A DNA stretch of 35,922 nt. Origin: Deltaproteobacteria bacterium (lineage in GTDB: Bacteria; Desulfobacterota; Syntrophorhabdia; Syntrophorhabdales; Syntrophorhabdaceae). The notes under the pieces were generated by a model that ran no database searches, was not told the origin of the DNA, and worked only from the letters and a program-made list of their open reading frames with translations. A program made the position numbers and the translations under genes. Below, piece after piece: positions 15,897 to 24,719 of the stretch. The DNA is taken from contig JAKORG010000077.1 in the NCBI GenBank assembly GCA_029777945.1, positions 1 to 35,922 on the forward strand, written 5' to 3'. The stretch's first letter is position 1, and each line of letters begins with the position of its first letter.

Positions 15897-16646
15897 ATGC
15901 TATTTTTCTTAAAGAAACTTGTAACCTTTTGCATTGTCCCGCCTGGTATAGTGATAATACTATTGATTGTTACTGCCTTTTTAATCAAAAAAAGGTGGAA
16001 AATTTTAAATATTATCCTTGCATTGGTTCTCTATTCAATAAGTATAGAGCCTGTAAAGGATATGTTTATAATTCCCCTCGAAGACGCTTACAAAGTGCCA
16101 CCAGTGGAGGCCATAAAAAATTATGATGCCTATGTGGTTCTGGGTGGTGGCATAAACGAAAATGCACCTGACTTAAATGGAGAAGGTCAGTTATCTTCTG
16201 AATCACTACCAAGAGTGGTTGATGCTTATAGATTGTATAAGATGGAAAGAAAACCGATCATTCTATCAGGTGGTCGGGTATACGGGGAGAAACCTGAGGC
16301 GCAGATAGCAAAGAAATTTCTCATTTCATTAGGTGTTAATGAAAAGGATATAATCACCGAAGAAAACAGCAGAGATACTTATGAAAATGCACTTTTAGTA
16401 AAGGAAATCTTGGAAAAAAAAGGATTAAATAGAATAATCTTAATATCCAGCGCGTTTCATATGAAAAGGTCTGTGCAGCTCTTTAAAAAACACTTTTCCC
16501 ATATCCTTCCATATCCTACAGGATACAGGGCTTCAAGGTCTAATTATAATGTGCTAAGTTATATGCCCAATGGAGAAAACATTGCCTTTGTTGCCTATTC
16601 TATAAAAGAATATATGGGGATAATGTACTATACACTTAAATTTTGA
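15897..16646 (+). CDS. YdcF/ElyC-like DUF218 membrane protein
   Basis: A 249-residue protein with two hydrophobic segments (about residues 8-28 and 34-48) followed by a DUF218 domain: YVVLGGGINENAPDLNGEGQ, PIILSGGRVYGE, EENSRDTYENALLVK and LISSAFHMKRSVQLF. E. coli ElyC, which has the same layout, is needed for envelope polysaccharide and undecaprenyl-phosphate balance. An envelope role is therefore plausible here. It starts 22 bases after the patatin gene and may share its transcript. No other domain was seen. Confidence 0.88.
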   Translation: MLFFLKKLVTFCIVPPGIVIILLIVTAFLIKKRWKILNIILALVLYSISIEPVKDMFIIPLEDAYKVPPVEAIKNYDAYVVLGGGINENAPDLNGEGQLSSESLPRVVDAYRLYKMERKPIILSGGRVYGEKPEAQIAKKFLISLGVNEKDIITEENSRDTYENALLVKEILEKKGLNRIILISSAFHMKRSVQLFKKHFSHILPYPTGYRASRSNYNVLSYMPNGENIAFVAYSIKEYMGIMYYTLKF

Positions 16647-16661
16647 AGGCAATGTTTAATC

Positions 16662-16690
16662 TTGATTTTCATGAAAAAGACATGTAAAAT
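16662..16690 (+). promoter_or_regulatory. Promoter of the EF-G-like gene
   Basis: TTGATT (16662-16667) and TAAAAT (16685-16690) with a 17-base spacer, 42 bases before ATG 16732. The ribosome site is GGAAAGGAGAT just upstream of the start. Confidence 0.6.
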
Positions 16691-16731
16691 TCACAGTATT
16701 TTATCGTTTTTAAACGCGGAAAGGAGATAAT

Positions 16732-18825
16732 ATGAAAAAGTATGAGCCTAATGTAATAAGAAATGTCGGGATATTTTCTCATGGAGGTGAAGGTAAAACA
16801 TCAATTGTCGAGGCTATGCTTTTTCTTGCAGGGGAAAATAACAGGATAGGCAGGGTAGACGATGGCACATCTTTAATGGATTATGAACCTGAAGAAGTTG
16901 AAAGAAAGATTACCATCTCATCATCCCTTGCCTGTTTTGAATGGAATAAACACAAGTTCAATCTCCTTGACACACCAGGTGATGATAATTTCATTGCCGA
17001 TGCAAAACTGTGCATGAAGGTCGTTGATGCTGCCATAATAGTTGTCAGTGCCGTAGCAGGGGTTAAGGTGCAGACAGAGAAGGTATGGGGTTATGCTAAT
17101 GAATTTGGTATACCTGTATGCATTTTTATAAACAAGATGGATAGGGAAAGGGCAGATTTTGAGGCTACCGTTGATGACATAAAGAAAAATTTTACAGACA
17201 AGACAATACTACCTATTCATTTACCCATTGGAAAAGAAGAGAATTTCAAAGGCGTTGTAGACCTCCTCTCTATGAAGGCTTTTGTATACAAGGATGACTT
17301 GTCCGGTGATTACGATGTTATGGAGATTCCAAAGGAACTTTTGGACACTGCCAATGCATACAGAGAAAAGGTTGTAGAAATAGCCGTTGAAATGGATGAT
17401 GAGGTTATGGAAAGATATCTAAACGGAGAAGAGATAAAAGAAGAAGAGATAGAGTTGTGTTTGAAAAAGGGGATTTGGGAGAAAAAAATAGTGCCCATTT
17501 TATGTGGTTCTGCAGCAAAAAATATGGGTATCCAGCCCTTACTTGAGGCCATCATAAAACACTATCCACCTCCTACATTCAAAAAGGAAATTGAGGCAAT
17601 GGATATAAAAACAGGGGAAACAAAAACAATAGAGATAGGTCCAGATAAACCTTTCAGTGCCTATGTTTTTAAAACCATAACAGATCCATTTGCAGGGAAA
17701 TTAACACTTTTTAGGGTATATTCAGGGGAAATCCATCCTGATATGACAGTCCTTAATGCTACAAAGGACCAGAAGGAGAGGATAGGTCAGATATTCTATC
17801 TAGTAGGAAAAAAACAGAAACCTGCAGGGCTTGCAACATTCGGTGATATTGCGGTGCTTGCAAAATTAAAGGATGTGGGCACAGGCGATACATTATGCGA
17901 TGAAAAGTTTCCTGTGAAATACAAACCAGTAGAGCTACCAACGCCCCTTATATCATTTTCACTCCAGCCAAAGGCAAAGGGCGATGAAGACAAACTAAAT
18001 TCATCCCTGGCAAGGCTTATGGAAGAAGATTTAACTATTAAATACAAGAGGGATGAACAGACCAAAGAATTTATACTCTCAGGAATGGGTCAGATTCACA
18101 TTGAAGTCTTAGTAGAAAAATTGAAGAGGAAATTCGGTGTAGATGTGGAATTAAAAGAGCCTAAAGTACCTTACAAGGAAACGATAAAAGGCACTGCAAA
18201 GGTCCAGGGCAAATACAAAAGACAGTCCGGTGGTAGAGGTCAGTATGGAGATACATGGCTTGAACTCTCTCCCCTTCCAAGGGGTGCAGGATTCGAATTT
18301 GTTGATAAGATAGTAGGAGGAGTAATTCCAAAACAATACATACCGGCAGTTGAAAAGGGTATTGTAGAGGCAATGGAACAGGGCATACTCGCCGGTTTTC
18401 CCGTCACAGACATTAAAGTGACATTATACGATGGCTCTTACCATGAAGTAGATTCATCTGAAATGGCATTTAAGATCGCCGCATCCATGGGTTTTAAAAA
18501 GGGTCTTGAACAATCAAATCCAACACTCCTTGAACCAATTATGAAAATAGAGGTAATAGTTCCTGATGAAAATATGGGTGATGTAATGGGGGATTTAAAT
18601 TCCAGGCGGGGTAAGATAATGGGTGTTGAGGCAAAGGGCAATTACCAGGTTGTAAAGGCTGTTGTGCCCATGGCAGAGATTTTAAAATACGCCCCTGATC
18701 TAAGGTCCATGACCGGAGGCAGGGGGACATTTACAGTGGAATTTTCCCATTACGAAGAGGTGCCTGCCCATATTGCTGCAAAGATAATAGAGGCAGCAAA
18801 GAAGGAGAAGGAGCAGGAAAAATAA
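16732..18825 (+). CDS. Elongation factor G-like protein (EF-G paralogue)
   Basis: A 697-residue translational GTPase with all five EF-G domains. P-loop is SHGGEGKT (16-23), G4 is NKMD (134-137), domain II begins near FSAYVFKTITDPFAGKL, and domain IV shows QSGGRGQYGD and GFEFVDKIVGGVIPKQYI. Two motifs depart from canonical EF-G: P-loop SHGGEGKT replaces AHIDAGKT, and G3 is DTPGDDNF where canonical EF-G has DTPGHVDF, so the catalytic His is Asp84. Such changes mark the EF-G2/FusA2-like paralogues, whose exact role is debated. No ribosomal protein genes surround it, unlike true fusA loci. The gene is 13 bases before dtd. Confidence 0.9.
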   Translation: MKKYEPNVIRNVGIFSHGGEGKTSIVEAMLFLAGENNRIGRVDDGTSLMDYEPEEVERKITISSSLACFEWNKHKFNLLDTPGDDNFIADAKLCMKVVDAAIIVVSAVAGVKVQTEKVWGYANEFGIPVCIFINKMDRERADFEATVDDIKKNFTDKTILPIHLPIGKEENFKGVVDLLSMKAFVYKDDLSGDYDVMEIPKELLDTANAYREKVVEIAVEMDDEVMERYLNGEEIKEEEIELCLKKGIWEKKIVPILCGSAAKNMGIQPLLEAIIKHYPPPTFKKEIEAMDIKTGETKTIEIGPDKPFSAYVFKTITDPFAGKLTLFRVYSGEIHPDMTVLNATKDQKERIGQIFYLVGKKQKPAGLATFGDIAVLAKLKDVGTGDTLCDEKFPVKYKPVELPTPLISFSLQPKAKGDEDKLNSSLARLMEEDLTIKYKRDEQTKEFILSGMGQIHIEVLVEKLKRKFGVDVELKEPKVPYKETIKGTAKVQGKYKRQSGGRGQYGDTWLELSPLPRGAGFEFVDKIVGGVIPKQYIPAVEKGIVEAMEQGILAGFPVTDIKVTLYDGSYHEVDSSEMAFKIAASMGFKKGLEQSNPTLLEPIMKIEVIVPDENMGDVMGDLNSRRGKIMGVEAKGNYQVVKAVVPMAEILKYAPDLRSMTGGRGTFTVEFSHYEEVPAHIAAKIIEAAKKEKEQEK

Positions 18826-18838
18826 CCATAGTTTGAAT

Positions 18839-19282
18839 ATGCGCGCTGTGATTCAAAGGGTAAAGGCTGCCCAGGTAGAGGTGGACAGCAACATTGTAGG
18901 TAAAATAACTCATGGTTTACTAGTTCTTCTCGGGATTGGAAAAGATGATACCTTAGAAGATATTAAATGGATGGTGGATAAGATTGTAAACTTAAGGATT
19001 TTTGAAAAAGAAAAGGGAAAGATGAACGAATCACTGATTGATGTAAAAGGTAGTTTGCTTGTTGTTTCCCAATTTACTCTATACGGTGATTGCTCAAAGG
19101 GCAGAAGGCCTTCTTTTTCCGATGCCATGGAGGCATCCAGGGCAAAGGAACTATTTGATGTATTTCTCGATAAAGCAAGGGAAAAGGTGGAAAAAGTAGA
19201 AAGCGGGGTGTTTCAGGCTTATATGGATGTGGCCTTGATAAACGATGGGCCTGTTACCCTTATTATAGATTCAAAGAAGTAA
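18839..19282 (+). CDS. dtd: D-aminoacyl-tRNA deacylase
   Basis: A 147-residue cytosolic enzyme that hydrolyses D-amino acids mischarged on tRNA. The signature SQFTLYGDCSKGRRPSFSDAM and the cross-subunit Gly-cisPro motif region NDGPVTLIID are intact, and the N-terminus MRAVIQRVKAAQVEVD is typical. ATG 18839 is the normal family start; TTG 18833 would add two residues only. It follows the EF-G paralogue by 13 bases, so both probably share a promoter, a pairing that fits a translation-quality theme. It ends 2 bases from a convergent gene. Confidence 0.95.
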   Translation: MRAVIQRVKAAQVEVDSNIVGKITHGLLVLLGIGKDDTLEDIKWMVDKIVNLRIFEKEKGKMNESLIDVKGSLLVVSQFTLYGDCSKGRRPSFSDAMEASRAKELFDVFLDKAREKVEKVESGVFQAYMDVALINDGPVTLIIDSKK

Positions 19283-19284
19283 AG

Positions 19285-19710
19285 TTAGTGTGTTACATTT
19301 AAAAGTTCCTGGACAATCTGTTGCTTTAAACCGGTTTTAATCTCGCCTATGTTCAATTCTTTTGAGAGCTCGAAGGGATTTAATTTTTCCACTCCAGGAG
19401 ATGGGTTTGTGGTTTTTGCAGTATCCTTCTTTTCTTCTTTTTTCTCAACAGGTTCCAGTGGTTCTACTCTTGTTGGTATCTCCAATAAAAAAATCATGGG
19501 TTCAGAAGGTCTTTTCACTAATATGTAGTTTTTTGGCATCCGAATTCTCTTTAAATCGTTTTCTTTGATTTTGTATATTTTAAATACTTCCGCCTCTGAG
19601 GGTGGTAGTGCCAGTTTATATGAGTTTGTGTGTCTTGTCTGGGAAAAACCTGTATAGGCACAACATATTAAAAAAATAGAAATTAAAGGTATAGAGACTT
19701 TAAAATTCAT
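19285..19710 (-). CDS. Small exported protein of unknown function
   Basis: A 141-residue protein beginning MNFKVSIPLISIFLICCAYTG, a signal peptide with cysteines near its end, possibly a lipoprotein, though the lipobox is imperfect. The mature part has a Pro/Glu/Lys-rich central stretch (EPLEPVEKKEEKKDTAKTT) and a short helical C-terminus. I chose ATG 19710; a TTG at 19746 extends the frame but would put charged residues in front of the signal sequence. No family recognised. It is divergent from the flavoprotein gene (99 bases between starts) and convergent with dtd. An inner-membrane or pilus-assembly accessory role is possible from the composition but unsupported. Confidence 0.55.
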   Translation of the reverse strand: MNFKVSIPLISIFLICCAYTGFSQTRHTNSYKLALPPSEAEVFKIYKIKENDLKRIRMPKNYILVKRPSEPMIFLLEIPTRVEPLEPVEKKEEKKDTAKTTNPSPGVEKLNPFELSKELNIGEIKTGLKQQIVQELLNVTH

Positions 19711-19809
19711 TTCCAAAAGATTATTATCTTTTGATATAACTGTCAAGATATGCTACCAAGATTGGTATTTTATTGACAATTGTTTTTTTACTGTGCTAAA
19801 AAACTCAAA

Positions 19810-21753
19810 ATGAAAGATAGATACCCCCATATATTCTCTGAAGGTAGGATAGGAAATCTCATTACAAAGAACAGGATAAAATACGCAGCTACGGAAACGA
19901 ATTTTCCTTATGGCGATGGCTATGTGAGCGACAGGGAAATAGCTTATATGGAGGCACAGGCAAAAGGTGGTGCAGGTATAGTAACAACTCAAGGTGCTTA
20001 TCCTGACAGGTTAGGGGAAGGCAAAGGCTTCAAAGGCATGATGGCCATATACGACGATAGATTTATCCCAGGCCTTGCCCGTATTGCAGAGGTAATAAGA
20101 AAAAATAATGCCCTATCGTGTATCCAGATACTTCACTGCGGTAGAGAAGGTGGTGTGGATCTCGATTACTGCCTTATGCCTTCTAATGTACCCCAGAGGC
20201 TTTCTTATTTTAAAAAGCCACGGGAGATAACAAAGGATGAGATAAAAAAGACCATAAAAGACCATATGCAGGCGGCAAGAAGAGCAGTTGAAGCTGGATT
20301 CGATATGATTGAGCTTTCAGGAATTGTGGGATATCTAATTTCAACATTCATCTCTAAATACACAAATAAAAGAACAGATGAATACGGCGGTTCTATAAAA
20401 GAAAGGTGCCGCCTTATGGTGGAGATAATTCAGGCAGTTAAGGCCCAGGTGGGAGATAAGGTTCCTGTAGGTATAAGGCTGTGTGGTTTAGAGCTTCTTG
20501 ATGATAGAGGCGGAAATACATTTGAGGAGAGTTTAGAAAGTTTTATTATAGCAGAAGAAGCAGGCGCTGATTATTTGAGCGTAACCATAGGTTGGCATGA
20601 ATCCTCCATTCCAGTTATTACAAGGGATGTGCCCATGGGATACTGGCTATATGTGGCAAAAGAGGTTAAAAGGGTTGTTAATGTGCCTGTTATGATGGCA
20701 TTCAGGCAGTTTTTACCCCATATCCCGGAAAAGGCCATTTCTGAAGGCATAATAGACTTCTGGGAGGCATGTAGGCCCATGATTGCAGATCCTGAAATAC
20801 CCAACAAAATAGCCTCTGGAAGAGAAGACGAAATCGTCCCCTGCATTGCGTGTAACCTCTGCTTTTCCAGATTGTATTACCATCAACCAATTATGTGTTC
20901 TGTAAGGCCCTCCCTTGGCCATGAAGGAGAGCCTCAGTGGGGATATTATGGATTTAAAAAGGTGGACAAACCAAAAAAGATTATAGTAATAGGCGGTGGT
21001 CCATCCGGCCTCCAATGTGCCTCAATTGCTGCAAAAAGGGGTCATGTAGTTAAACTTTTTGAAAAAAAACCTGAATTAGGCGGTGCTATAAATCTGGCCT
21101 CAAAGGTAGATTCAGGAGAGGAAGAGCTTTTAAGAACTATAAGATATCTCGAAGGTGAATGCAGAAGGGCAGGGGTCGATATCAGAACAGGTGTCGAAAT
21201 TTCCCCTGATATGATAAAAGATGAGGCAATAGATGCATTAGTTGTGGCAACAGGGGCAGTGGCTAAAAAACTTGATGAAATACCTGATAGTATTGTGTTT
21301 ACATACGATGATATAATAGGGAAAGGGAAAACCCCATTGAAAAAAAGCGTTATTATCGGTGGATCTGGTATCGGACTTGCTACTGCCATATTTCTTTTAA
21401 GACAAAATGAATTGGAACTTACAATTATAGAAGAGAGAAGCCGTCTTGGAAAGGATGTAAACCCTTTTTATCTATGGAGATTTATTCAGATTTTAAAGAA
21501 AAACAAGGTAAACATCTTCACAAATTCAGAAATTATAAATATTAAAGAGGATACACTGGTTATAAAATCTCTAAAAGGCGAACACACAATACCCTTTGAA
21601 GGTTTAATTCTTGCAGAAAGAGAGGGTAATGCGGGGGATTTCATTCCTTTGAAAAATTTTATTAAGGAGATATATTTTATTGGTGACGCTAAAAAACCGA
21701 GAAGACTGAATAATGCAATCCATGACGGTTATCGACTGGGGATGGTGATTTAA
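19810..21753 (+). CDS. NADH:flavin oxidoreductase of the 2,4-dienoyl-CoA reductase/trimethylamine dehydrogenase type
   Basis: A 647-residue three-domain flavoprotein. An Old-Yellow-Enzyme FMN barrel (about 1-340; NRIKYAATET, IQILHCGREGG, NKRTDEYGGSIKERCR) is followed by a 4Fe-4S cluster with Cys345, 348, 351 and 363, the CX2CX2CX11C spacing of trimethylamine dehydrogenase. A NAD(P)/FAD half follows with IIVIGGGPSGLQCA and SVIIGGSGIGLATA. The family reduces enoyl/dienoyl-CoA or enones. The substrate-site positions usually held by His/Tyr and His before GYL are Ser170 and Val173 here, so the substrate is unclear. ATG 19810 is preferred to TTG 19780. The stop overlaps the ferredoxin start (TAATG). 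Confidence 0.88.
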   Translation: MKDRYPHIFSEGRIGNLITKNRIKYAATETNFPYGDGYVSDREIAYMEAQAKGGAGIVTTQGAYPDRLGEGKGFKGMMAIYDDRFIPGLARIAEVIRKNNALSCIQILHCGREGGVDLDYCLMPSNVPQRLSYFKKPREITKDEIKKTIKDHMQAARRAVEAGFDMIELSGIVGYLISTFISKYTNKRTDEYGGSIKERCRLMVEIIQAVKAQVGDKVPVGIRLCGLELLDDRGGNTFEESLESFIIAEEAGADYLSVTIGWHESSIPVITRDVPMGYWLYVAKEVKRVVNVPVMMAFRQFLPHIPEKAISEGIIDFWEACRPMIADPEIPNKIASGREDEIVPCIACNLCFSRLYYHQPIMCSVRPSLGHEGEPQWGYYGFKKVDKPKKIIVIGGGPSGLQCASIAAKRGHVVKLFEKKPELGGAINLASKVDSGEEELLRTIRYLEGECRRAGVDIRTGVEISPDMIKDEAIDALVVATGAVAKKLDEIPDSIVFTYDDIIGKGKTPLKKSVIIGGSGIGLATAIFLLRQNELELTIIEERSRLGKDVNPFYLWRFIQILKKNKVNIFTNSEIINIKEDTLVIKSLKGEHTIPFEGLILAEREGNAGDFIPLKNFIKEIYFIGDAKKPRRLNNAIHDGYRLGMVI

Positions 21754-21947
21754 TGGTTCCCTCAATAAATAAAGAAAAATGCACAGGTTGTGGAATATGC
21801 ACTGACATATGTCCTCCTGGTGCTATTTCAATCATAGACGATAAGGCCTTTATAGAGATAGAATTCTGCGAAGAGTGCGGCTTTTGTGCACCCTCTTGTC
21901 CATCAGAGGCTATTGAAATAGACTTTCCAACACTGTATAAAAGATAG
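21753..21947 (+). CDS. 2[4Fe-4S] ferredoxin
   Basis: A 64-residue bacterial-type ferredoxin with two complete cluster motifs, CTGCGICTDICPPG and CEECGFCAPSCPSEA, each CX2CX2CX3CP. It carries low-potential electrons in the cytosol. The start overlaps the stop of the upstream flavoprotein gene, and both are surely co-translated, so this ferredoxin is its likely electron partner. Length is normal and no residue is missing. Confidence 0.92.
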   Translation: MVPSINKEKCTGCGICTDICPPGAISIIDDKAFIEIEFCEECGFCAPSCPSEAIEIDFPTLYKR

Positions 21948-21978
21948 AGACTTAACGAAGCTACAAGAATAAGAACTT

Positions 21979-22320
21979 TCAGACCTTTAAAATTAATTCT
22001 TTTATGGATTTTTCTCTTTCAGCAAATATTATCCCTTTTATGGCAAAAACAGATAAACCTTCAACAGGCTCTTCTTTTACATTTAAGCCACATGCGTCAG
22101 TTAGATTTACAATCTGTCTAATTACCTGATTTGTCTCATCGTTTATATGTAGAGTCCCTTTTTTTCCAGAAAGGCTTATTGTACTGCCAAATCTATTAAA
22201 TCTGCATATAATCTTAAACTCTTTATCGCTTTCTTTGACTATATATACGCCTGTGGCATCTTTTATGTCTTCGTCAGTTTTGTTTTCTTCAATTTTCATT
22301 TTTTTTATGTATATCTCCAA
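21979..22320 (-). CDS. Hypothetical small protein
   Basis: A roughly 113-residue protein without signal peptide. It begins near EIYIKKMKIEENKTDED, has an alternating beta pattern (VYIVKESDKEFKIICRFNRFG) and a C-terminus of FAEREKSIKELILKV. The start is uncertain: TTG 22320 has GAGGTG just upstream (22331-22326, minus strand), while ATG 22299 would shorten it by seven residues and TTG 22332 would lengthen it by four. It lies about 14-26 bases after the FecR-domain gene and is probably its operon partner. No family recognised; the fold could be a small beta domain of the STAS or PilZ kind, but no motif confirms it. Confidence 0.55.
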   Translation of the reverse strand: MEIYIKKMKIEENKTDEDIKDATGVYIVKESDKEFKIICRFNRFGSTISLSGKKGTLHINDETNQVIRQIVNLTDACGLNVKEEPVEGLSVFAIKGIIFAEREKSIKELILKV

Positions 22321-22346
22321 AGGCCACCTCAAAATAAGTTTTTATA

Positions 22347-23045
22347 TCACCTGACCCTATTACAAATTTCATCGCTTACCTTTAATTTTCTATTATTTAA
22401 ACCCTCCTCTGCACCCCATTTTTTCATAATTATATACAAATCTGAGGGGCAATAGGGTTCAGGTTTTGTTGGTAGTTTTCCTTTTTCTATAACAGTAAAA
22501 TAGCCATCTTTTACATTAACAGGCTGATTTGGATATGCAGGATTATAGACCCTAATTACATCTGCTATTGAAAAAACTGTTGTCCCTTCTTTTGCATTTA
22601 TTTCTGTAAACCACTCTGTGCCTCTGGCACCTATAACTGCGGTAGGTGTTCTTACTTCAAACCTCGAATTTATCTCGAGAAATTTTTCAGCCCTTGTATG
22701 TAATGCACCTGCCTTTATTAGGATTATACCTTTTCTGAGATTCACATCTAAAAGAAAGTCTGTTATTTCAACCTTTGAATTATTTCCAATGGTAAGGAGG
22801 CTGCTGTCTATAAGCATGAGTTTGGTTCTTCCATAATCCCCTGTTATTACAAGGTCTTTAATCTGAATAACATCGTTTATTTTAGGTTTTATAAACATTT
22901 TTAGGCGTTCAAGAGATACATCGCCCCTTATATCTGTAAATTTACCTATTGAGTCTGCAAAAACAGGGTGTGCCATTAGTATAAGAACAAAAATGATTGT
23001 AAAAATGTTCTTTTTTATTTTTATGTCTATAGTCGCCGAACACAT
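22347..23045 (-). CDS. Exported FecR-domain protein
   Basis: A 232-residue protein with a signal peptide (KNIFTIIFVLILMAHPVFA, cleavage likely after FA at about residue 30). The FecR domain follows: TGDYGRTKLMLIDSSLLTIG, SKVEITDFLLD and FEVRTPTAVIGARGTEW, with the typical alternation of small and hydrophobic strands. Unlike true FecR there is no transmembrane anti-sigma part and no neighbouring sigma factor, so it belongs to the stand-alone secreted FecR proteins whose role is unknown. ATG 23045 lacks a clear ribosome site. It is divergent from trxB. Confidence 0.85.
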   Translation of the reverse strand: MCSATIDIKIKKNIFTIIFVLILMAHPVFADSIGKFTDIRGDVSLERLKMFIKPKINDVIQIKDLVITGDYGRTKLMLIDSSLLTIGNNSKVEITDFLLDVNLRKGIILIKAGALHTRAEKFLEINSRFEVRTPTAVIGARGTEWFTEINAKEGTTVFSIADVIRVYNPAYPNQPVNVKDGYFTVIEKGKLPTKPEPYCPSDLYIIMKKWGAEEGLNNRKLKVSDEICNRVR

Positions 23046-23115
23046 TCGGTCAGTTTAAAAACAAGGGGTTTCAAAATTAAAGCCCTTTCAAAAGCATCCT
23101 TTTTATATATTTAAT

Positions 23116-23144
23116 TTGAATTAATTTACCAGATTTTTTAAAAT
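23116..23144 (+). promoter_or_regulatory. Promoter of trxB
   Basis: TTGAAT at 23116-23121 and TAAAAT at 23139-23144 with a 17-base spacer, 41 bases before the GTG start. Both hexamers match the sigma-70 consensus in 5 of 6 positions. Confidence 0.6.
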
Positions 23145-23185
23145 AAGGACAGTTTTTTAATTCAAATATGAGAGCAGGAGGTTAA

Positions 23186-24115
23186 GTGGCAGAATTTCAT
23201 GAGGCAGTAATTATAGGCGGAGGTCCTGCAGGTTTGACAGCAGGGTTATATCTCATGAGAGCTGGGATTGACGCTTTATTGCTGGAAAAGGCAATTTTAG
23301 GTGGTGCTGTTATAAATACCTGGCAGATAGAAAATTATCCAGGGTTTCCAGAGGGTATTTCTGGAAAAGACCTTATGGAGAGATTTTCTGCCCATGCAAA
23401 GGCATTTAATTTAAAAATAAAAGAGTTTGCAAGTGTTGAAGAGGTCTCTTTAAAAGATAGATTGTTTACTGTAAAGACAGAAAAAAACATTTACGAATCA
23501 AAGGGTATCATAATAGCAACAGGAACCCAATCAATAAAACTCGGCATACCAGGTGAAGATAGATTTCTTGGAAGAGGTATATCGTTTTGTGCAACCTGTG
23601 ATGGTATGTTTTTTAAAGATCTTGATGTTGCAGTAATAGGTGGAGGGGATGCTGCTATTGAAGAAGGGCTTTCCCTTGCAAATATAGTGAAAAAGGTCTA
23701 TGTGATCCACAGAAGGGACACGTTAAGGGCTCAGAAGATACTACAGGAAAGGGCATTTAAGAATTCAAAGATAGAGTTTTTGTTCAATAAAAGGCCTGTT
23801 GAATTCAAAGGAAAAGACTCTATCGAGTATATTGTTTTAGAAGATACAAGGGATAAAAACATAACAGAGTTAAAGGTTGACGGTGTCTTTATCTATGCTG
23901 GATCAAGACCTGATGTGGCGTTTTTAGGTGACCTCGTGGATACAGACGAAGAGGGGTTTATTATTACTGATGAAAACCTTGCAACAAAAACAAAGGGTTT
24001 ATTTGCCGCAGGGGATGTAAGGAAAAAGAGATTAAGGCAGGTTTCCACAGCAGTTGGTGACGGTGCACTGGCAGCCTTTGAACTGGAGAGATATTTAATT
24101 GAATTAAAACAATAA
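23186..24115 (+). CDS. trxB: Thioredoxin reductase
   Basis: A 309-residue FAD enzyme that passes NAD(P)H electrons to thioredoxin. FAD-binding VIIGGGPAGLTAG (8-20), redox pair Cys135-Cys138 in FCATCDG, pyridine-nucleotide motif VIGGGDAAIEEGLSL, an HRRDTLRA segment of the kind that binds NADPH, and the C-terminal FAD motif GLFAAGDVR are all present. Start GTG 23186 is set by AGGAGG at 23177-23182, with 3 bases between. No thioredoxin gene is adjacent. Length and motifs are normal. Confidence 0.95.
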   Translation: MAEFHEAVIIGGGPAGLTAGLYLMRAGIDALLLEKAILGGAVINTWQIENYPGFPEGISGKDLMERFSAHAKAFNLKIKEFASVEEVSLKDRLFTVKTEKNIYESKGIIIATGTQSIKLGIPGEDRFLGRGISFCATCDGMFFKDLDVAVIGGGDAAIEEGLSLANIVKKVYVIHRRDTLRAQKILQERAFKNSKIEFLFNKRPVEFKGKDSIEYIVLEDTRDKNITELKVDGVFIYAGSRPDVAFLGDLVDTDEEGFIITDENLATKTKGLFAAGDVRKKRLRQVSTAVGDGALAAFELERYLIELKQ

Positions 24116-24128
24116 TTGAATCTTATAT

Positions 24129-24719
24129 ATGAAATTAAGATCTACAATATGGACCATATATCTTTTTTTATTTTTATTTTCTTCTTTTGCCTTTGCCTCA
24201 GGTCATATAATTATCTACGACACAAAAGAGGGGGGTTCAGAAATCAATAAGCTAAAACGATATCTTGAAAGAAATAAATTAAAGGTAAGCCTTTATAATA
24301 AAACTGACCAATTAGATAAACACATTGAAAATTTAAAAAGAATAAATAGTTCCAATGCATCTTGTCTTATTGCCCTAAACATTGATATTAACGAAAGAGA
24401 AAACATATTTATAGCGATACCGGACATTAAAGGTTTAACGCCAAAACCTCAAGGAAGATTTAATTTTTTAGAAGAGGTCCCTGGCATTTTTGAAAAGGAT
24501 GCTAAAGAGCTTGCTGGTGCCATTGCATCACCTTTTAATGCAAAAATAAAAACCCTGCCTTTATTTTTTGCAGTTGGTGTCAATATGCCGTGTATATTTG
24601 TAAATATGAATATAAAAAAGGGGAATGAAAACTTTTTTTTTGAAAAGCTTTATTCAGGTATACAGAGTTATTTAGCAAGGGGAGAAAAAAATGAGAGACA
24701 ATGGGAGACAAAGCGATAA
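24129..24719 (+). CDS. Exported protein of unknown function, faintly amidase-like
   Basis: A 196-residue protein with a clear signal peptide ([18 protein letters not shown], cleavage near residue 24). The mature part starts [21 protein letters not shown] and ends with [20 protein letters not shown] and [13 protein letters not shown]. The order of short strands, and the MPxxxVxM segment followed by a GIxxY helix, recall N-acetylmuramoyl-L-alanine amidases, but the zinc ligands (His, Glu, His) are absent. It is thus at most a non-catalytic relative. Its last 29 bases overlap the start of rph. Confidence 0.55.
   Translation: MKLRSTIWTIYLFLFLFSSFAFASGHIIIYDTKEGGSEINKLKRYLERNKLKVSLYNKTDQLDKHIENLKRINSSNASCLIALNIDINERENIFIAIPDIKGLTPKPQGRFNFLEEVPGIFEKDAKELAGAIASPFNAKIKTLPLFFAVGVNMPCIFVNMNIKKGNENFFFEKLYSGIQSYLARGEKNERQWETKR

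Noticed and set aside
19741-19801. Divergent TTGACA boxes (minus 19741-19746, plus 19773-19778) as promoters of the 19285 and 19810 genes
   Set aside because: The -35 hexamers are perfect, but no good -10 lies at 16-18 bases, and transcription would start at or near the start codons.
24129-24719. N-acetylmuramoyl-L-alanine amidase
   Set aside because: Only the order of short strands and a C-terminal MPxxxVxM-like segment resemble amidases; the zinc-binding His and Glu residues are missing.
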